Positions 1 to 11,816 of a stretch of DNA of 64,000 nucleotides are shown one piece after another. Source of the stretch: Closterium sp. NIES-65 (lineage: Eukaryota; Streptophyta; Zygnematophyceae; Desmidiales; Closteriaceae); the NCBI GenBank assembly GCA_948144175.1, contig CANXME010001987.1, positions 429,001-493,000 of the forward strand, given 5' to 3'. The number at the start of each line of letters is the position of its first letter. Position 1 is the stretch's first letter. Made by a program: the position numbers and the translations under genes. A model generated the notes under the pieces. That model saw nothing but the letters and a program-made list of their open reading frames with translations, ran no database searches and had not been told where the DNA came from.

Positions 1-3000
1 GAAAGAGGCGGTGAGTTCTCCTAAGACCTCTTGGCAGCCTTCTGTGCGGAGCACAGCATCCGCCAGACTTTCACGCTTCTGGTCTCTCCGCAGCACAATG
101 GGGTTGTTGAGCGCCGCATTGGCTTAGTCATGGAGGTCGCTCGTACCTCCATGATCCATGCGGCTGCCCCCCAATTTCTATGGCCGTTTGCGGTCCGGTA
201 CGCCGCGCATCAGCTCAACCTTTGGCCCTGTGTCTCCTTGCCAGAGACCTCCCCCACACTGCTGTGAACGGGGAAGGTTGGCGACGCGTCGCGTTTTCGG
301 GTCTGGGGTGCTCGTGCCTTTGTTCGCGATACCACTGCGGACAAGCTCTCCCCTCGCGCCATTCCTTGCATCTTCCTTGGCTTTGTCCCTGACGCGCATG
401 GCTGGCAGTTTTACGACCCCGCCTCGCGCCGTGTCTTTGCGTCCCATGACGTCACCTTTGACGAGTCAGTCCCCTTTTACCGCCTCTTCCCCTACCACAC
501 TGCTCCTCGCCCTCTCCCGCTGCTCTTTCTTGCCCCAGGTCCTCCCTGGGTAGACCCCCTCCCCGCGCCAGGTCCTGCTCCTTCAGGTGTTTCTTAGGTA
601 GACCATCCCATCCCTGCACCTGTTGAGGTCACTGGTGACTCCGGTCCCGCTACTGGTGGTGCTGTCCCCGGGGGTGCGGAGCTTGGGGGTGTGCACCGTG
701 GGGGTGCTGAGTCTGGGGGCGCTGGGCGTGAGGGGCTTGCGGGTACGGAGCGTGGAGGTGCTGAGCCTGCATGTGAGGAGCCTGGAGGTCCTACGTCTGG
801 GGGTGCTGCGTCTGGGGGTGCTGCGTCTGGGGGTGCTGCGTCTGGGGGTGCTGCGTCTGGGGGTGCTGCGTTGGGGGGTGCTGAGCCTGCGTGTGTGGAG
901 CCTGGGGGTGCTGAGTCTGGGGGTGAGTCGCGTGAGGGTCCTGAGACTGCTGTTACGCGGTCTCCTTGGAGTAGCCGTCTTCGTGCGCGTGTGCCTCTCA
1001 CCTCCTAGCAGCTGCACGATTGGTACGGTCGCTGTCAGCGTCGCGCTTCCGCACCTCAGGGCTCTACTGCTGGGGGTTCTTCTGCTGGCGTCACTGGAGC
1101 TGGGAGTGGTGCTGGTCCTTTGCCTGCTAGAGGTGCTGATGTCGCTGGTCCCGGAGGTGCTCGTACTGGGAGTACTGGAGCTGCTGGGGCTGACGGTGGC
1201 GTGTCTGAGGGTGTTGCTGCTGGTGGCATTGCGGTTGGAGACCCTGGGATCGGAGGTGCCGGTTTTGGGGGTGCTGCACCTGGTGGGGCTGGTGCTGAGG
1301 GTGCTAGAGCTGCTGAGGGTGCTAGGGCTGCTGGAGGTGTTGGAGCCACTAAGGGTACTGGGGCTGCTGGAGGAGTTGGAGGTGCTGAGGGTACTGGAGC
1401 TACTAGAGGTGCTAGAGCTGTTGAGGGTGCTGGAGCTGCTGGTGCTGGTGGCATTGCACAGCCGCGCCTGTTCTTTGCTCCGCCGGCTCCGTCGTCTCTG
1501 CCACCGCCTGACTCCGTGCTTCGCCAGGTTCTTAGCCTCCCGTTGTCTACTGGTCTTCCGTTACAGCCTGGCTCACCTCTGCCTGCTCCTTCTCCTTACA
1601 CCAAGCAGACAGAGGGCCTTGCTGAGCGTCGTGAGCCTGCGTCGCGTCCTGTCACATCTGTCTGTTCCGGTCGTTCCAGTCGTCGTGTTCCTTGTCAGCG
1701 TCAGCTAGCTGTCCCCGGCCCTTCCCTTGTGATCCGTCGTCCTTCCTCTCCGCCGCCACGTGTTCACCTGCCGTCTCCGCCTGCGACCTCTCTATCTTTC
1801 GTTCCTAACCCTGAGTCTTACCGTTTTCGTGCTGAGCACCCTACTGTCACGCGTCAGCTAGCCACTGTTGTCGCCGACCCGTCGTTTGAGTCAGCTGCTG
1901 CGTCTGCCTTAGTCGCTGAGCTTGTCGCCTTTGCTGCTCACTATCGTCTAGACTACGCCGCTGGTCTTGTTGCTAAGTATGAGTCTGTCTGTCCTCCGTC
2001 CGTCGGGGGTGAGTGTGCTCTTGGCACGGACGTCCTTGAGGACATGTAGGAGGACCTTGAGTATCTTGCAGCCGTTGCGCCTCATCTCGTGTCCATGCTG
2101 CTTGCCCCTGAGGGAGACCCGGATGCACCAGACATCCCGACTCCTTGATTGTACGCTGAGGCGATCGAGGGTCCCTACTCCTCTCAGTGGCAGACAGCCA
2201 TGGACGCAGAGATGGCATCCTGGAAGTCCACAGGCACCTACGTCGACGAGGTTCCCCCACCTGGGGCGAACATCGTCAGTGGCATGTGGATTTTCAGGGT
2301 GAAGCGGCCATCGGGTTCTCCGCCTGTCTTCAAGGCGCGTTACGTGGCTCGAGGCTTCAGTCAGCGGCAGGGAGTTAACTACTTTCAGACCTTCTCTCCC
2401 ACTTCGAAGATGACCACTCTTCGGGTGCTGCTGCACATAGCCGCTCAGCGCGACTACGAGCTTGACTCTCTTGACTTCAGCACAGCTTTCCTGCAGGGCA
2501 GCCTGCACGAGGAGATCTGGCTGCGCCGCCCACCTAGCTTCACTGGGTCGTTTCCTCCTGGTACCCAGTGGAGCCTCCGGCGGCCAGTCTACGGTCTCCG
2601 CCAGGCGCCCTGTGAGTGGCACGACACAGTGAGGACTACACTTGCGGCTCTTGGGTTTGCTCCTTCTAGTGCCGACCCGTCGCTGCTTCTGCGCACCGAC
2701 ACCTCTTTGCCGCCGTTCTACATCCTCGTGTACGTCGACGACTTGGTCTTTGCCACTGCTGACACTACTGGACTCGCCCACATGAAGTCCAAGCTGCAGA
2801 AGAGACACACGTGCACAGACCTGGGTGAGCTGCGCAACTACCTTGGATTGCAGATCACCCGAGACAGAGCACAGCGCACCATTACCCTGACTCAGTCACA
2901 CATGGTGCAGCAGGTCCTTGAGCGCTTCAACTTTACGTACTACTTGCCTCAGGCCACTCCTCTGTCTACTCGCCACTCGCTCTCAGCTCTGCCTTCGGAT

Positions 3001-4689
3001 GAGTCCGTAGAGCCGAGTGGCCTGTACCCATAACTTGTTGGTTGACTCATGTACTTGATGACGTGCACACGACCTGACCTTGCATACCCTCTTAGCATCT
3101 TGGCACGCTATGTTGCTCCTGGGAGACACCGACCATAGCACATGGCTGCAGCGAAGAGGGTGTTGCGCTACTTGTGCAGTACGTCGGGCATGGGGCTAGT
3201 GCTTGGAGGGCGGCGTTCAGTGGTCCTCACTGGTCACGCATACGCTTCTTGGGCTGACGACCAGGCTACGCAGCGGTCGTCACAGGGTTACACCTTCAGC
3301 CTTGGCTCTGGCTTTGTTTCGTGGCGGTCTACCCGCTCGTCTTGTGTTCTCACCTCCAACTATGCAGGGGCCACGGCTGCACAGGAACTACGCTGGCTCA
3401 CCTACCTAATGACTGACCTAGGAGAGCCGCTTCGTTCTCCTCCAGTTCTGTATGTAGACAACTAGGCCATGCTGGCCTTGTGTCCGGAGCATAGACTGGA
3501 GCACAGAACGAAGCACATGGCTCTTTGCTACTTCCTTGCTCGTGAGCTGCAGCAGCGTGGTCAGCTCCGCCTTGCTTACGTGGCCTCTGAGGCCAACACT
3601 GCTGATATCTTTACCAAGGCACTTCCGCCTTGTGATCATCAGCGCTGCTGTACGGTGCTAGGTCTTGTGCCTACTTGGCCTCACTTGCTCACTTCTTGAC
3701 CTTGCTTGTACTGTGATCTTTCTATACCTGCACTTGCTTGTTTACCTTTATATATGATCTTGCATGTGAACTGGCCTTGTGGCCTTGAACTTGTGCTCGG
3801 TGACAAAATTAGAAGAAAGAAAGAGGAAAGAGGATTGAACTAGCAAGGATGAGGATACAAATAGCAAACCCTAGAAGGGTTGTACTCGCTATAGAGCACC
3901 CCACTACAGGCTAGAACATAAGATAATATTCTGACACACCCCCATAGCCAAAGTTGGGTGTAATCAGCAGAGCACGCAAAGTAGTACAAGCTCAGGGTGG
4001 ATCACAATGTCACCACACAATCTGAGCACAAGTTCAAGAAGAAATAGTTTAGAGTTCACAATTATGAGCAAAGCTAGTGGTAGTCACAACGGGCAAGTGA
4101 GGAGGAGGAGAGAGAGTGAGGGGAGAGGAGATAGGAGGCGACGGCTGAAGCTGCAGACACACGGGCAACAGGAGGCAGACTGGCACAGCGGCTACCGGAC
4201 TAAGCGCCCGGACTACAGGAGTAACAGGCCCCGCGGCTAAAGTAGCGGCAGACGAGCAATGGACCCACGGGCGGCTGGCGTAGAAGTCTAGCTCACTGGG
4301 CTACCGGGACAGCGCCCCGGACTACAGGTGCTGCGGACAACAGTACGGCAGCCTCCATACAGCTTCCCCAAACAGTCCCACCCCCCCGACACACACCCGC
4401 TGCTACACCGCTAGCTCCACTACCACGCACCCCCCTTAAACCCTAAACCCCAGTCTCCCACACAACCACCCCCCTCAGCGACAGCTGCAGCAGTGGGAGA
4501 CGAAGTAGGAGGAGGAGCAAAGGGAGGAATGCACACCGACCACCCCCATACCCGCCACAAGCGGGCCCCTCAGGTCGCCACGACAGACGACGGGAAAAGG
4601 GGGGGGGGGGTGGAGAAAGGGGCCCACCACGGGCCTGAGAGGGTCGCAGGTAGGGCGGCGAGGCCGCGACAGAAGGGGCGGCGGGGCCG

Positions 4690-4905
4690 CGAAGGTGAAG
4701 GGCGGCGGGTGGGCCGCAAAGGTAGGGCGGCGGGTAGCCGCGAAGATAGGGCGGCGGGTGGCCGCGAAGGTAGGGCGGCAGGTGGCCGCGACGGTAGGGC
4801 GGCGGGTGGCCGCGAAGGTAGGGCGGCGGGTGGCTGCGAAGGCAGGGCGGCGGGTGGCCGCGAAGGTAGGGCGGCGGGTGGCCGCGAAGGTAGGGCAGCG
4901 GGGCC
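4690..4905. repeat. 24-bp GC-rich tandem repeat
   Basis: About eight copies of a 24-bp unit (consensus GGGCGGCGGGTGGCCGCGAA plus GGTA) inside the non-autonomous LTR element. The long open frames through it in several phases are a by-product of the repeat, not evidence of a gene. Confidence 0.85.
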
Positions 4906-4964
4906 GCGACGGGTCCCCGTCGCCCGTCGCGGCGCCTCCAGAAGGCGACGCGACGAACGACGGG

Positions 4965-5113
4965 GCAGACGCCCGCCGCGCGCCTCGGGGCGCACAGCGG
5001 GCAGAGAACCGCCGCGCGCCTCGGGGCGCACGGCGGGCAGAAAACCGCCGCGCGCCTCGGGGCGCACGGCGGGCAGAAAACCGCCGCGCGCCTCGGGGCG
5101 CACGGCGGGAAGG
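4965..5113. repeat. 32-bp GC-rich tandem repeat
   Basis: About four copies of a unit containing CGCGCCTCGGGGCGCACGGC, next to the primer-binding site of the non-autonomous LTR element. The GC-rich leaders of the autonomous copias here (around 21050-21590 and 33480-34330) have similar composition, which supports a common origin. Confidence 0.8.
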
Positions 5114-5424
5114 AAAAGTAGCAGCGGAAGCGAGGTGGTAACCCACCCACAGGATCGATCCAAGGGGATCGACCTGCTCTGATAGCATGACAAAATTAGA
5201 AGAAAGAAAGAGGAAAGAGGATTGAACTAGCAAGGATGAGGATACGAATAGCAAACCCTAGAAGGGTTGTACTCGCTATAGAGCACCCCACTACAGGCTA
5301 GAACATAAGATAATATTCTGACACTCGGAATGTGTGGTGACGTTGTGATCCACCCTGAGCTTGCTTTGCTTTGCTTGACTGGTCTTGTGACCCCTTGTTC
5401 TCCCCCACTTTGCCTATGGGGGTG

Positions 5425-5550
5425 TGTCAGACTTATATGATCTAGCCTGTGTAGGTTGTAGCGGGTTAGATACTATGGGGTACACAATTCTAGGGTCTCA
5501 TATTTGTATCACACTCATTCCTTAGTCAATCATTCCTCGTGATTCTCACA
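5425..5550 (+). repeat. 3' LTR of the copia fossil
   Basis: A 126-bp LTR starting TGTCAG and ending TCTCACA, preceded by the purine-rich tract CTATGGGGGTG. It differs at only three visible positions from the reverse complement of 34444-34569. Both LTRs are flanked by GTACG on the gypsy side, so I read them as the two LTRs of one insertion. Confidence 0.85.
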
Positions 5551-8022
5551 GTACGCAGTAGACATTTCAGTGGTAGAAGGAGCAGAGCAGCCGAGTGATT
5601 TCATGAACTACAATACCGCCCGAACTACAGGAACTGTTGAAACGATACCCCAGGATTTTGCCCGACGACTTACCGGAAGGACTGCCACCTTAGCGAGCAC
5701 ATGACCACCTAATAGAATTAGAACCGGGGGCACAGCCATGCAGCGCCAGTTCAGACGGACACGGCCCGAGCTCGACGAACTGAGGAAGCAGTTAGATTAC
5801 TTGTTAGAAAAGAAATTCATCCGACCGAGCTCGTCATCGTTCGCCGCACCGATACTGTTCACGCCAAAAAAAGACAGATGGTTTCGCATGTGCATCGATT
5901 ACCTAGCGCTCAAGAGGGTAATAGTCAAGTCGCGGTACCCCATTCCCCGCGCGGACGAACTGATCGACCAACTGCGAACAGCACGGGTTTTTTGGAAAAT
6001 AGATTTACAGGGAGGTTACCATCAGATTAGGGTCGAACCACGAACTGTGCCAAAACAGCTTTCTGTACTAGGTACGGGTCGTTCGAGTATACCATTATGC
6101 CTTTCGGGCTGACCAACGCACCAGCGACATTTCATATGACCATGAACGAGGGGTTTAGGCCTCTTTTAGATAAATGCGTGATAGTTTACCTCAACGACAT
6201 CCTCGTCTACAGTCGCGAGAAGCAGCAGCACTTAGCAGATCTGGAAGAAGTATTTAAGATTTTAGACGAGCATCGGCTACTGACAAAGGGTTCCAAGTGC
6301 GACATCTTTCAGGACAGGTTAGAGTTTTTGGGGCACGTTATTTCGGAGGCTGGGGTCGAAAATTGACCCAAAGAAGTTAGACACGGTGAAAGTCTGGCAC
6401 CCCCCGACGAATATCACGTAACTACAAAGATTTTTGGGATTCGTAAACTACGTGCGTCGGTTCGTCCCCGACATGGCACGGTTAACTGCGCCCCTGACGG
6501 ACTTGTTACGGAAGGGGGTCGCTTTTACTTGGGAGGAGAAAGAGCATGCTGCCTTCTCTGCCTTGAAAAATGTTCTCTGTTCACCGCCCGTCCTGTGTAT
6601 CGCCGACCCACACCGCCCATTCGAAGTAGTTACCGACGCAAGCGACATCGCCATCGGAGCCGTACTGCTACAGGACTTCGGCAATGGCCTACAGCCCATT
6701 GCATACGAGTCACAAAAACTGCATCCGCCCGAGAAAAATTACCCGATACTCGACCGCGAAATGCTTGCGATCGTGCACGGGTTCAAAGTGTGGCGCTGTT
6801 AATCGACCGGCGCAGACGTGACAGTACAGACAGACCATAAATCACTACAGTACCTTCGCACACAACCACACCTCAACCCACGACATATTCGCTGGCTCGA
6901 TTTTCCCGAGTCCAATTTTCACTACACGGTCACCTACAAAAAGGGAGCCTCGAACATCGCCGACGCACTGACCCGCCCGACTGCCCAGATCCACGCAATA
7001 CTATTCGCCCAGACCAGTCCCCTACTGACAGGCCTATTTACCCACGGGTACCAAACGGATCCATTCTTCACAGGAGGAAATTCGCAGCAGTTCACAGCAC
7101 CAAGGGGAGTCTATTACGTAAAAGCCGGGACCGACTGCATTTGGGTGCCTGGGTATACACTGCTACGGGAATTACTCTTACAGGAGGCACACGACGGAGT
7201 TACCTCGGGGCATTTCGGAGTAGAAAAAGCACGGCAGCAGCTGCAGCAATACTATTAATGGCCCGAAATGTTGACCGACGTACAACGACACGTGGCATCG
7301 TGTCCCAGTTGCCAGCTCATGAAATCATCCCCGGCAGGACAGTTGGAGCCGATACCACCGCAAGAGCGTGCTTGGCAGCAGGTGACGATGGACTTTGTCA
7401 CGGGGTTACCGGCCAAAGCGAGTGGGAACGACACGATCTTGGTTGTCGTCGATTGACTGACGAAAATGGCACATTTCGCAGCCTACAAAAAAATCAATCA
7501 CAGCCGAAGATACAACACGCCTCTTCATCTCCACCGTCGTTCGACTGCACGTGATACCAGCAGCAATAATTAGCGACCGCGACACGAAATTCACCGGCAA
7601 CTTATGGCGGAACCTATGGCAGCAGTTCGGCACGCAACTACAGTTCAGCTCTTCATACCACCCCGAAACTGACGGACAGATAGACTAGACAAACCAGACC
7701 ATGGAGCAACTCATCAGAGCCACGTGCGACAACCCAACCACCTGGGAACAACAACTGCCACTCATTGAATTCACATACAACAACTCACCGTCCGCCACGA
7801 CCCAACAGTCACCGTTTTACCTGAACTACGTACAAGACCCGACAGTACCCATGACCCCGAATCCCAACAACCCAGTGCCACGAGCACAACAGTTCGCCAA
7901 AATATTACAAGCAGCACGGACCCGGGCAACAGACGCAATAATAAAATCCAACATCATCGCTAAACGTAATGCCGACCGCCACCGCCGACCTGTCACCTAC
8001 CTGTTAAAAACTAAGGTAAGGA
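5551..8022 (+). mobile_element. Ty3/gypsy fossil, reverse transcriptase to integrase half
   Basis: A gypsy fossil fragment that begins immediately after a copia LTR. In order it carries reverse transcriptase (about 5740-6370), RNase H (about 6430-6990), an integrase zinc-binding and core region (about 7130-7700) and the integrase C-terminal part (to about 8010). The order RT-RH-IN is diagnostic of gypsy. It is broken, with about ten interruptions. It lacks gag and protease, and a gypsy gag-protease half lies at 34570-37748 on the opposite strand next to the matching copia LTR. Its right side is cut by another copia at 8023. Confidence 0.88.
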
Positions 8023-8796
8023 TGATGAAATTAGGTGAAGGGGTGGGTACAAAACTAGGGTATCGAGAAAGTTTATGTACCCCTTAGTGCTAAACCCCAT
8101 GCAGCCTAGATAACCTAAACAAGTATATATAATTTGACACACCCCCATAGGCAAAATGGGGGATAGCCAGAGCAAGCAACGGTCACAAGACCAGTCAAGG
8201 GAAGAAACAAAACAGAACTCAGGGTGGATCATAACGTCACCACGCAGTCTGAGCACAAGCAAAAGGCTACAAGGCCAGTTCACATGCACAGATATATATG
8301 TAACAACAGCAGCACAGTGATCTCTACCTACCAGAGCAAGCATGCACGAATATATATAGATCACAGTACAAACAAAGCCTACAGCAAGTGAGGAAGTGTG
8401 GGCACTAGGCCTAACAAGGTGCAGAAACGCTGATGATCACCAGACGGAAGCGCCTTGGTGAATATATCAGCAGTGTTGGCTCGAGTGGCCACGTAAGCAA
8501 GACGAATTTGGCCATGCTACTGCAACTCTCGAGCCAGGAAGTAACGCAGAGCGATGTGGTTCGTTCTGTGCTCCAGTTTGTGCTCCTGACACAAGGCAAT
8601 GGCGGCCTTGTTGTCGACGTACAGATTTGGAGGAGAACGAGGCCGCTCTCCCAAGTCGGTCAGCATGTAGGTGAGCCAGCGTAGCTCCTGTGCAGCCATG
8701 GCTGTGGCGTAGATCTTGGCCTCACAGCTGGAGCCAAGAACTGAAGACGAACGTGTAGAATGCCAGGAAACTGAACTAGAACCAAGGCTGAAGGTG
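8023..8796 (-). mobile_element. Ty1/copia fossil, 3' end (minus strand), left part
   Basis: The 3' end of a minus-strand copia: a 117-bp LTR at 8023-8139 (TGTCAAATT start on the minus strand), a purine-rich tract beside it, a 3' untranslated stretch similar to that of the copia at 1-5550, and the RNase H end (about 8433-8796). It is interrupted at 8796/8797 by a DNA transposon and resumes at 20703. It is broken and lacks everything upstream of RNase H. Confidence 0.85.
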
Positions 8797-8809
8797 CATC
8801 ACAAAAACC
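8797..8809 (+). repeat. Left terminal inverted repeat of the Plavaka-like transposon
   Basis: CATCACAAAAACC at the left end, matching the right end (20687-20700) in inverted orientation. Subterminal copies of a CCAATTTGG-like motif follow within the next 200 bp. Confidence 0.85.
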
Positions 8810-9151
8810 CTATGCCAAGTTTGGACGAATTTTGATTTCGATTGTCTTCACGTAACAAAATCCGGAGCCAATTTGGACCGACGGTTGGAATCATTTGATA
8901 GGAGCTCCGAGACACATCTCGCGATAAGGTTTGGCTCGGTTCAAGTTCCAATTTGGCACGCGAGCTTTTCTGGATGACATTCGGGCGCAATCCGTTTTGT
9001 TGCAAATTCATGACCAAATTATTTAGAACTAAATTCTGTTTTTGTTCATTTTGGATATTGAGGATTTCAAAATTGCATTTATTATTGCGGTTTACAAGAA
9101 CCATTATTCAGCATTCTAGCAACAAGCAGTCTTAGCACCAGGTCAAATAGC

Positions 9152-10401
9152 CTACGCACCGGCGGGCCTTGAAAGCGCCCGCTGGGCAAGCACGACATCT
9201 CTAAGGTCGCCGTCGTCGATGAGGAACTTGTTCGGTAAGACGAACGCACCCATAGCCGGATCGTGGGGGATCCTCCACTCCACGACAGCAAAATGGATCA
9301 TGTGTTTGTCCTTTTCGCACCACTCCTGGTAGTCTGGCCTGTTCTGCTCCGGGTGGCTACTGATTCGCTTGCGACGCTTATCCTGCAGAAGGGGCCATAC
9401 GATCTTGTCAGTAGAGCTACACTGTGAGATCCCCGATCGATCCTAGGGGGGGTTACAGGCGCGTTTGCCTGGGGGTTATGGGCGCACTGACCCGCTACTG
9501 AAACAAGCCCTTTTATCCCAATGGTCTAGTGGTTGGGATTCTGACAGATCTGCAATGTGGTGTAGGGTTGGGTGGATGGTTTATGAGGAGGGTAGGTTAC
9601 AGGTAAATGAGGCAACTCAAACCGGTGATGCAGTCATCACTATCTACGTAAATGCAAAGGCCTAATCGACCAGGGTTTTTGCTGAAGTACAGGCAAGGGG
9701 TTAAGGGGATGAGGCATGGGGGTACAAACACATATCTACATCCTTACCGAAAACAGGCCCCATGCCACCATGCGGCTCTTTAACTTGGTGAACACCGCCC
9801 CGCCCCTCTTGAAGGAGAGTTTGAACGCATAAGCGAACAAGGGGTTGCTAAAGGGTGTCCCGGTGGCCTTGTCAAAGTGCCAGTTGAGGGCCCACTGTTC
9901 TGCTTTTTGGTAGGGAGGGTATGGGTTGGAAAGGGTTTTGTAGAGAAATCAAATGGGGGGATGAGAGTCAGGGTGAGCCACATCGCACAGTGATATGTAG
10001 CTGCCAAGGGGCATATGGTAGGGCATATTGTGATTTCGAGTTGCACTGCACATACCATCTCTGTACTCGGCTAGGAGTTGATCGTCGTCGAACCAGGTCG
10101 TTGGGTGTAGCTCAGTGGGCAGGCTATCCACGAGATGGCTGTAATCGGCAAGGCCCATGCCGGTGTATGCTGCTAGCCTGAGGGTGGAGTTGATAGTTGA
10201 CCTTGTTGAGGACAGCTGGTGGTTGAAGACTCCCATGGTTGACTTGTCATAGTGCAACCACAGCAACTTCATTGCCTCGAGCCCTTCTGCAGACAAGTGG
10301 ACAGAGAACGCTTCGAACACTTCCTCCGGTGCAGGGTCGTACTATATTTTCTCCGGCGGGTTCAGAAACATGAGTTGAGAGCACACTAAGTAGGCTTTGT
10401 T
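9152..10401 (-). CDS. Transposon accessory gene, three 3' exons
   Basis: I see three exons on the minus strand joined by GT-AG introns in consistent phase: 10401-10056, 9899-9748 and 9421-9152, the last ending in TAG. The open frame yields about 255 residues, including HLSAEGLEAMKLLWLHYDK, QWALNWHFDKATGTPF and HMIHFAVVEWRIPHD. I do not recognise the family. The first exon has an in-frame TAG at 10342-10344, so the gene is damaged or that exon is bounded differently. CACTA elements commonly encode a second, DNA-binding protein beside the transposase, and this gene occupies that position, but its function is unproven. Exons further upstream are probably those at 11817-14402. Confidence 0.6.
9516..9543 (+). 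other. tRNA-Glu-like 5' half (A-box segment only)
   Basis: TCCCAATGGTCTAGTGGTTG followed by GGATTCTG resembles the 5' half of eukaryotic tRNA-Glu, including the A box TGGTCTAGTGG. No anticodon stem or B box follows in register, so this is not a functional tRNA. It could be a SINE head or a chance or retroposed tRNA piece within the DNA transposon. Confidence 0.3.
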
Positions 10402-10499
10402 CTGCGCAGGGGTGTAAGGTATACAACACGACATGGAAGAGAGAAACCAGCAGTTATGAGGGTGGCCGCGTGACCATGGGATGGTGACTAGCAACACTG

Positions 10500-11790
10500 T
10501 TTGAAATTGCCACGTCACACCCTGCGCCATCCAACACGTCCACCAACAACCTGGCCCACTTGCCACGTCACACCCCCCTACCACAAGCCACGTCACCCCC
10601 CACCCACCTGACACGCCTCTCTTCGTCATGCGCAGTGGTCACCTGTACCATTTCTAACCGCCACGTCATCCCCAACCCTCACCTTCCGCCACGTCACACC
10701 CACCTGCATCCGCCACGTCATCCCCAACCCTCACGTTCCGCCACGTCACACCCTCCTTGTCCGCCACGTCCACCAACCAGCCCCACGTACCACGTCACAC
10801 CCTCCTGCATCCGCCACGTCCACCAACAACCAGCCCCACGTGCCACGTCACACCCTCCCACCCCATGCCACGTCACCCCCCACCCACCTGACACGCGTCG
10901 CCTCGTCACGCGCCGCTCCCATGTACCATTCCAAACCGCCACGTCAACCCCAACCCTCACATTCTGCCACGTCACATCCTTTTGCATCCGCCAACAACCC
11001 GCCCTACTTGCCACGTCACACCCCCCACCAAGAGCCTCATCAACCCCCACCCACCTGAAACGCCTCGCACTGTCATGCGCCGCTCACGTGTACCCTTTTA
11101 GGGTGCCACGTCATCCCCAACCCTCACCTTCCGCCACGTCACACCCATCTGCATCTGTCACGTCATCCCCCACCCTCACCTTCCGCCACGTCACACCCTC
11201 TTGCATCCGCCACGTCCACCAACCAGCCCCAAGTGCCACGTCACACCCTCCTTGTCCGCCACGTCCACCAATAACCAGCCCCACGTGCCACGTCACACCC
11301 TCCCATCCCATGCCACGTCACCCCCCACCCACCTGACACGCGTCGCCTCGTCACGCGCCGCTCCCGTGTACCATTCCAAACCGCCACGTCAGCCCCAACC
11401 CTCACATTTTGCCACGTCACACCCCCCAGCATCCGCCAACAACCCGCCCTACTTGCCACGTCACACCCCCCACCAAGAGCCTCGTCACCCCCCACCCACC
11501 TGAAACGCCTCGCGTCATCATGCGGCACTCCCTTGCACCCTTTCACACTGCCACGTCATATCCCAGCCCTCACCTTTTGCCACGTCACACCCAACCCGCA
11601 TCCGCCACGTCCACCAACAACCCGCCCACTTGCCACGTCACACCCACCCACCCCGTGCCACGTCACCCCCCACCCACCTGATACGCGTCGCCTCGTCATG
11701 CGCCGCTCCCGTGTTCCCTTCGAAACCGCCACGTCAGCCCCAACCCCGCCCTTGTTGCCACGTCAACCCCAACCCTCCCCATGTGGCCTG
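10500..11790. repeat. CCACGTCA-rich array in the DNA transposon
   Basis: At least 25 copies of CCACGTCA (reverse TGACGTGG) plus several CCACGTCCA variants lie in 1.3 kb. They sit within larger imperfect repeats; for example, 10824-11065 is nearly repeated at 11270-11510. TGACGTGG is a known plant bZIP (ACGT-core) binding word. The array lies between putative exons of the accessory gene, so it is probably intronic or regulatory. Open frames read through it on both strands are products of the repeats. Confidence 0.85.
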
Positions 11791-11816
11791 CCACATACCA
11801 GGAATGGGTTTGTCTC

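Larger units (their letters stand above)
3801..5323 (-). mobile_element. Non-autonomous LTR retrotransposon (TRIM/LARD type), nearly intact
   Basis: A 1,523-bp element inserted in the copia 3' untranslated region. It has two 136-bp direct LTRs (3801-3936 and 5188-5323) that I see differing at one base, and a 5-bp target duplication CTCGG at 3796-3800 and 5324-5328. Read on the minus strand, the 5' LTR is followed by a primer-binding site resembling the initiator-Met tRNA type (5171-5187) and the 3' LTR is preceded by a purine-rich tract. The interior has no coding domains. It holds GC-rich tandem repeats, and 3937-4060 resembles the copia 3' untranslated region, so it looks like an internally deleted copia relative mobilised by autonomous copies. 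The near-identical LTRs imply a recent insertion. Confidence 0.88.
1..5550 (+). mobile_element. Ty1/copia LTR retrotransposon fossil, 5' end cut by the window
   Basis: This is a copia-family fossil on the plus strand that enters the window inside the integrase domain. In order it shows the integrase C-terminal part (to about 560), a long GC-rich low-complexity linker (about 600-1450), reverse transcriptase (about 2150-3030, with the copia YVDD box), RNase H (about 3140-3690), a 3' untranslated stretch, a purine-rich tract just before 5425, and a 126-bp 3' LTR at 5425-5550. The gene order IN-RT-RH is diagnostic of copia. It is broken, with roughly ten interruptions. A younger LTR element is inserted at 3801-5323. 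The bases after the LTR (5551-5555, GTACG) are a target-site duplication that recurs beside the LTR at 34444-34569. Confidence 0.9.

Noticed and set aside
4443-5254. Overlapping long frames in all phases within the non-autonomous LTR element
   Set aside because: The 24-bp and 32-bp repeats lack stops in every phase, and the products are pure repeat with no domain.
10095-10165. tRNA-like word GTAGCTCAGTGGGCAGG
   Set aside because: It lies within a coding exon of the accessory gene on the opposite strand, and no cloverleaf forms around it.
10500-11790. Possible CRISPR array (regular short repeats)
   Set aside because: The genome is eukaryotic, the spacing is irregular, the spacers are themselves repeated and no cas genes are present.
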